The notes under the pieces: generated by a model
What the model was told of the DNA's origin: nothing
The model's input: only the letters and a program-made list of their open reading frames with translations
Databases searched by the model: none
NCBI GenBank assembly: GCA_037447655.1
Contig: JBBHKE010003087.1
Span: 62,001-126,000, forward strand
DNA: 64,000 bases
From: Zygnema cylindricum
Taxonomy: Eukaryota > Streptophyta > Zygnematophyceae > Zygnematales > Zygnemataceae
Direction: 5' to 3'
Shown here: positions 60,799-64,000 of the stretch, piece by piece
Layout: every line of letters begins with the position of its first letter
Position numbering within the stretch: position 1 is the stretch's first letter
Translations under genes and position numbers: made by a program

Positions 60799-61275
60799 CT
60801 ATTAGAAAGAGAAGCAAAAGAGAAGAGAACAAAAAAGGGCGAGAAAGAAAGAAAAAGAAAACAACAAGAATTAAGTTGAGAGAAGTCGTTCAAAAACTCG
60901 ACAATAATCACCTATTAGAAAGGAAAACAAAAGAAAAGAGACCAATAACGACGAGAAAAAAAAAAGAAAACAACGGGAATCAAAGTTGAGAGAAGACGTT
61001 AAAAAAGTCGACGATAATTACCTATTAGAAAGATAAACGAAAGGGAAGAGATAAAAAACGGACGAAAAAGAAAAAAAAAAAACAACGAGAATTAAGGTTG
61101 AGAGAAGACATTCAAAAACTCAATTTTAATCACCTATAGAAAGGTAAACAAAGGGAAGAGAACAAAGAAGGAACAAAAAGGAAACAAAAAAGGAAGAGAA
61201 AGCAAAAGAAAAACAAAACAACGGGGATTAAAGTTGAATGAAGTCATTCAAAAATTCAAACATTATCACCTACTC
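60774..61275 (-). repeat. Five tandem copies of an exon 5' end and splice acceptor
   Basis: On the minus strand the unit is a pyrimidine tract, TCTAATAG, GTAATTATCGTCGAGTTTTT and GAACG. The real exon edge is at 60798. Copies lie at about 60888-60914, 60995-61024, 61108-61135 and 61245-61272, decaying with distance; period 107-137 bp. Confidence 0.9.
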
Positions 61276-61350
61276 GAGAGAAAAAACAAAAAAGGAGAAG
61301 AACAAAAAAAGGAAGAGAGCAAAAAAGCAAAAAAAGGGGAAAAAAAAAAA

Positions 61351-61360
61351 NNNNNNNNNN
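61351..61360. other. Assembly gap (10 N)
   Basis: Ten undetermined bases in an A-rich stretch. Confidence 1.
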
Positions 61361-61459
61361 ACTGAAAATATAAAGTCGATGGAAAAAGAGCAAAAAAAAA
61401 ACAAAAAAAACAAAAAAAACAAAAAAAAAAACGAGAAAAAGGTAGCTGAAATATAAAAG

Positions 61460-62278
61460 TCAACAAGGTAACTGCAGCGAATCGTCCTCAAGAATCATTT
61501 ACTCGATAATTGAAAATAAAAGAAAATATTCTCATTATGTTTGGCTTTTGTTGTTTCTTTTATGCTATTTTTTTTTTGTATATATTTCACGTTCGATGAA
61601 ACGTTTCTGATTGGAAGACAACTGCCCGGAAAAAATAAAAAAAATCAGAGGAAAAAATGTTGTCTACGTGTTTTATTTGAAAGCTAAAGTAGTATCGAAG
61701 GTGAGAAATGTTTTTTTTTTTTTCTGGACCAATGCAGTAGAATACCTTTCTACTTTTTCCCGTCCCTTTTTTTTTACTTTGTTTTATTTGTTCCTTTATT
61801 TATTCTTTAAAGTGAAAATCTAGTTCTCACTAGTCCGATGCAGCTAAACGACAAATTACGGACAGTTCCGCTGCTGCCACGTATCTGGACGTATTTTGAA
61901 GTTTGCGACTCGGATGACGTGGCGAAAGAAAGGTCACTAGATTCTTCCACGTGGCTCAGGAGCTTCCGACGATCTGTCATTAAGTGACACTCGTCACTAT
62001 AACATATCCACGTGGGACTAAGCTCGAACTACCGTACAATACAGTACACCGTGTATCGTTTTTCCCACTTAGAACATCTTTTCTCCGTACACATTTGTCC
62101 GATTTTCAATTTGAGACCGCCAATCGGAAGCTGATAATCCTACCTTTCAATCGCAACCGTCAGATCTACAATCCAACATCTGTGTACGGAGAAAATATGT
62201 TTTGAGTGGCGGGGCTTTTGTTGGCGCGTGGCCTGTGTGTCCTGTACCTGAACCGTGCGTTTTTTGGGCTCTGTGAAC
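61460..62278. other. Intergenic; single MITE-like terminus
   Basis: CAGTACACCGTGTATCGTTT at about 62040 is one end of the TA-target family without a partner. Several CCACGTGG/CCACGTG motifs at 61878-62015. No gene. Confidence 0.5.
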
Positions 62279-62735
62279 CTCCGAGGCATAGTTCAAAAGT
62301 AGGCGTTTTTATGGTAGGCCTTTGGTAGGCGCACAAAACTTGGCACAAAACTCGCGTAGAGTAGGCATACTGTATGGGTGTGCGCTGTGGACACTATTGT
62401 ACGGACATACGAATCTGACGTATGATCATAGTTCAGCGCACGCCGACGGACGAAATTTTTTAGCGAACTTAAACACGTGGACGTTCAAAATTGCAGACGC
62501 TAATATGACAGATAGTCCTTTCGTAAGTTGTGTTATTTTTTTTGTCCGATTTTTTTTCAAAATTTAGACATGACGTTTAATTCTCTATCGATCGATGTGC
62601 GACTCAACCGTGTAACTTTTTTTTTTCATTTTTCGACCAATACAATATGGGTCTTAAGGGCATATTGTATGTTTTGCATACAATAGGCATATTGTATGGG
62701 CCTACTTTCACCTACTTTTGAACTATGCTCCGAGG
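62279..62735. mobile_element. hAT-type miniature element with 8-bp target duplication
   Basis: The body 62287-62727 (441 bp) starts CATAGTTCAAAAGTAGG and ends CCTACTTTTGAACTATG; CTCCGAGG flanks both sides (62279-62286, 62728-62735). Same family as 9220-9526, inverse orientation. Confidence 0.93.
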
Positions 62736-62809
62736 TCCGTTTCGCGCATTGTGAGAGATCCACGTTGCCCCCCCTTCGCTTTTCGTGTAACGACGCCTCG
62801 CACCGCGAG

Positions 62810-62895
62810 GCGCATCGCCAACTGCGAACGCAACGCTACACTGTGAAATTAAAAACTGTTCGCAACGCTACACTGTGAAATTAAAAACTGTTTAC
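62810..62895. repeat. Short tandem duplication
   Basis: CGCAACGCTACACTGTGAAA followed by TTAAAAACTGTT occurs twice in a row (about 62829-62891, unit 32 bp). Confidence 0.85.
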
Positions 62896-62970
62896 GGAAG
62901 GAAACGCGGCACGAAACATTCTTCTGCCCGTTTGTTTTTTCAAAATTTTAAATTTTAAATTATTAAACAG

Positions 62971-63512
62971 TACACCGCCAATCGTTATTAGCGTGGGAGT
63001 TTGACTAGCGTATAATAATAATTACAGTGGTGTACGCTATTTAAGAATTTGAAAATTTTGTAAAAAATCATACATTCTAATTGTTTGATTATGGTAATTT
63101 GGATCTTTGAAAAAAAAAATGTCGGTCGCAAACATGCTTACACTAATAGAAGTCTCCGTACAAAATTTGACAAATCGTACACAAATCGTACATTCACACA
63201 GTCGAAACGCGGCTGTCGGACGAATATGTGGGAACGGGATTTTTCACAACCTGGTTTTTTTCCTTTTTAGAACGCACATTCTCATGCGTCTGCGGTTACT
63301 AAAACTAATTTATTGTAATTTTTAACTTAAAAAGGTACACTTATGTACGGTCTGACACTGACCGTACACAACTCTATCTAAGAGACAACGTACTGAAAAT
63401 AATCCTAAATAGAATAAAGAAAAAAATAGAATGAACTACACTAATGGAGAATAAAAAAAAAAAAAACGGGACGGAAATAGTGTACACAACGCTTATAACG
63501 ATTGGCGGTGTA
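62971..63512. mobile_element. Inverted-repeat element, TA target (copy 3)
   Basis: The body 62973-63510 starts CACCGCCAATCGTTATTAGC and ends GCTTATAACGATTGGCGGTG with flanking TA. Longer than copies 1 and 2, with extra internal DNA. No coding frame of note. Confidence 0.88.
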
Positions 63513-64000
63513 GTTCGTTTGAACATCGAAAACATTGAAAAAAAAAAAACGTTTTTTTGTTAAACGTTTTTTGATCCATGTCCTCTCGTTTGCTTCTTTA
63601 TCTCACCTGCCCGATTTTTTTTCTCCTCTTCCTCTTCTTTCCCCGCGTTGGTTCTGTGTTCCGATCCCTTTTTACCATTCGTGTCTCCATTCTTCGTGGT
63701 GGAGACGCCCCTTTTTACATTGTAAGTAAATTTTTAACTCGTTTTCTTTCTATTTTTTTCTTTTTTGTTTCTCACTTCCCCTTACCTCCTCCTCCCTCTA
63801 TTAATATTAGTTTATCCAACAAAAAAAAAATCTATGAAACATGAAGAAGCATTATACTGAATGATTACGTTTAAAACTTCTCCATTTGAACTAACCACAA
63901 TGTCTGTTGTTTTAACCCTAAAACCTTTTTTTTATCCATGTCTCCCATTTGTTGTAGCTTCCCAAGACGACCTTTCTTTCTCGCCTTCTTCCTATCTGTG
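63513..64000. other. No gene resolved
   Basis: Pyrimidine-rich DNA to the window edge; an 88-codon frame at 63578-63844 is hydrophobic repeat translation without a recognised domain. Confidence 0.4.

Overview
The window is nuclear DNA from a eukaryote, very probably a streptophyte (charophyte alga or early-diverging plant). The clues are a plant-type Ca2+-ATPase C-terminus, a pathogenesis-related 1 (CAP) gene, a class IV aminotransferase with a plant-like motif, a CRTAC1-like ASPIC/UnbV gene, GT-AG introns rich in poly-pyrimidine/purine tracts, and large Ty1/copia insertions. A Chara-like genome is my best guess; this is inference. Two 10-N assembly gaps lie at 15828-15837 and 61351-61360.

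Layout. 1-849: three downstream exons of a minus-strand PLP aminotransferase that runs off the left edge. 850-2500: low-complexity DNA. 2497-8760: a broken non-LTR retrotransposon split by a tandem dimer of a 1.36-kb TG..CA repeat, which itself carries a solo copia LTR and another insertion. 8980-9749: a TA-flanked inverted-repeat element holding a small hAT-type element. 10803-31824: a nest of four minus-strand copia elements. A is 5'-truncated with an inverted integrase piece. B is full length and frame-broken. C is a short non-autonomous element inside B's 5' LTR. D was split by B inside its reverse transcriptase. 32527-43745: a complete 14-exon plus-strand CRTAC1-like gene that I could reassemble exactly (584 codons). 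46285-48443: a small unrecognised four-exon minus-strand gene with a C-terminal membrane anchor. 51493-53363: a minus-strand PR-1/CAP gene with a proline-rich linker. 49433-50435, 54810-54957 and 55649-57046: small inverted-repeat DNA elements. 59366-60798: last exons of a minus-strand autoinhibited Ca2+-ATPase, followed by more small elements to the end.

The genes do not form a pathway; they are independent intron-rich host genes separated by transposons. The most unusual signal is that pieces of exons with their splice sites are tandemly duplicated inside the purine/pyrimidine minisatellites of introns. This occurs at four places in two different genes. A second one is a hairpin resembling a tRNA acceptor/T-arm that is kept in the copia LTRs. 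A third is that copia elements C and D carry a primer-binding site matching the anticodon region of initiator tRNA-Met directly at the LTR edge.
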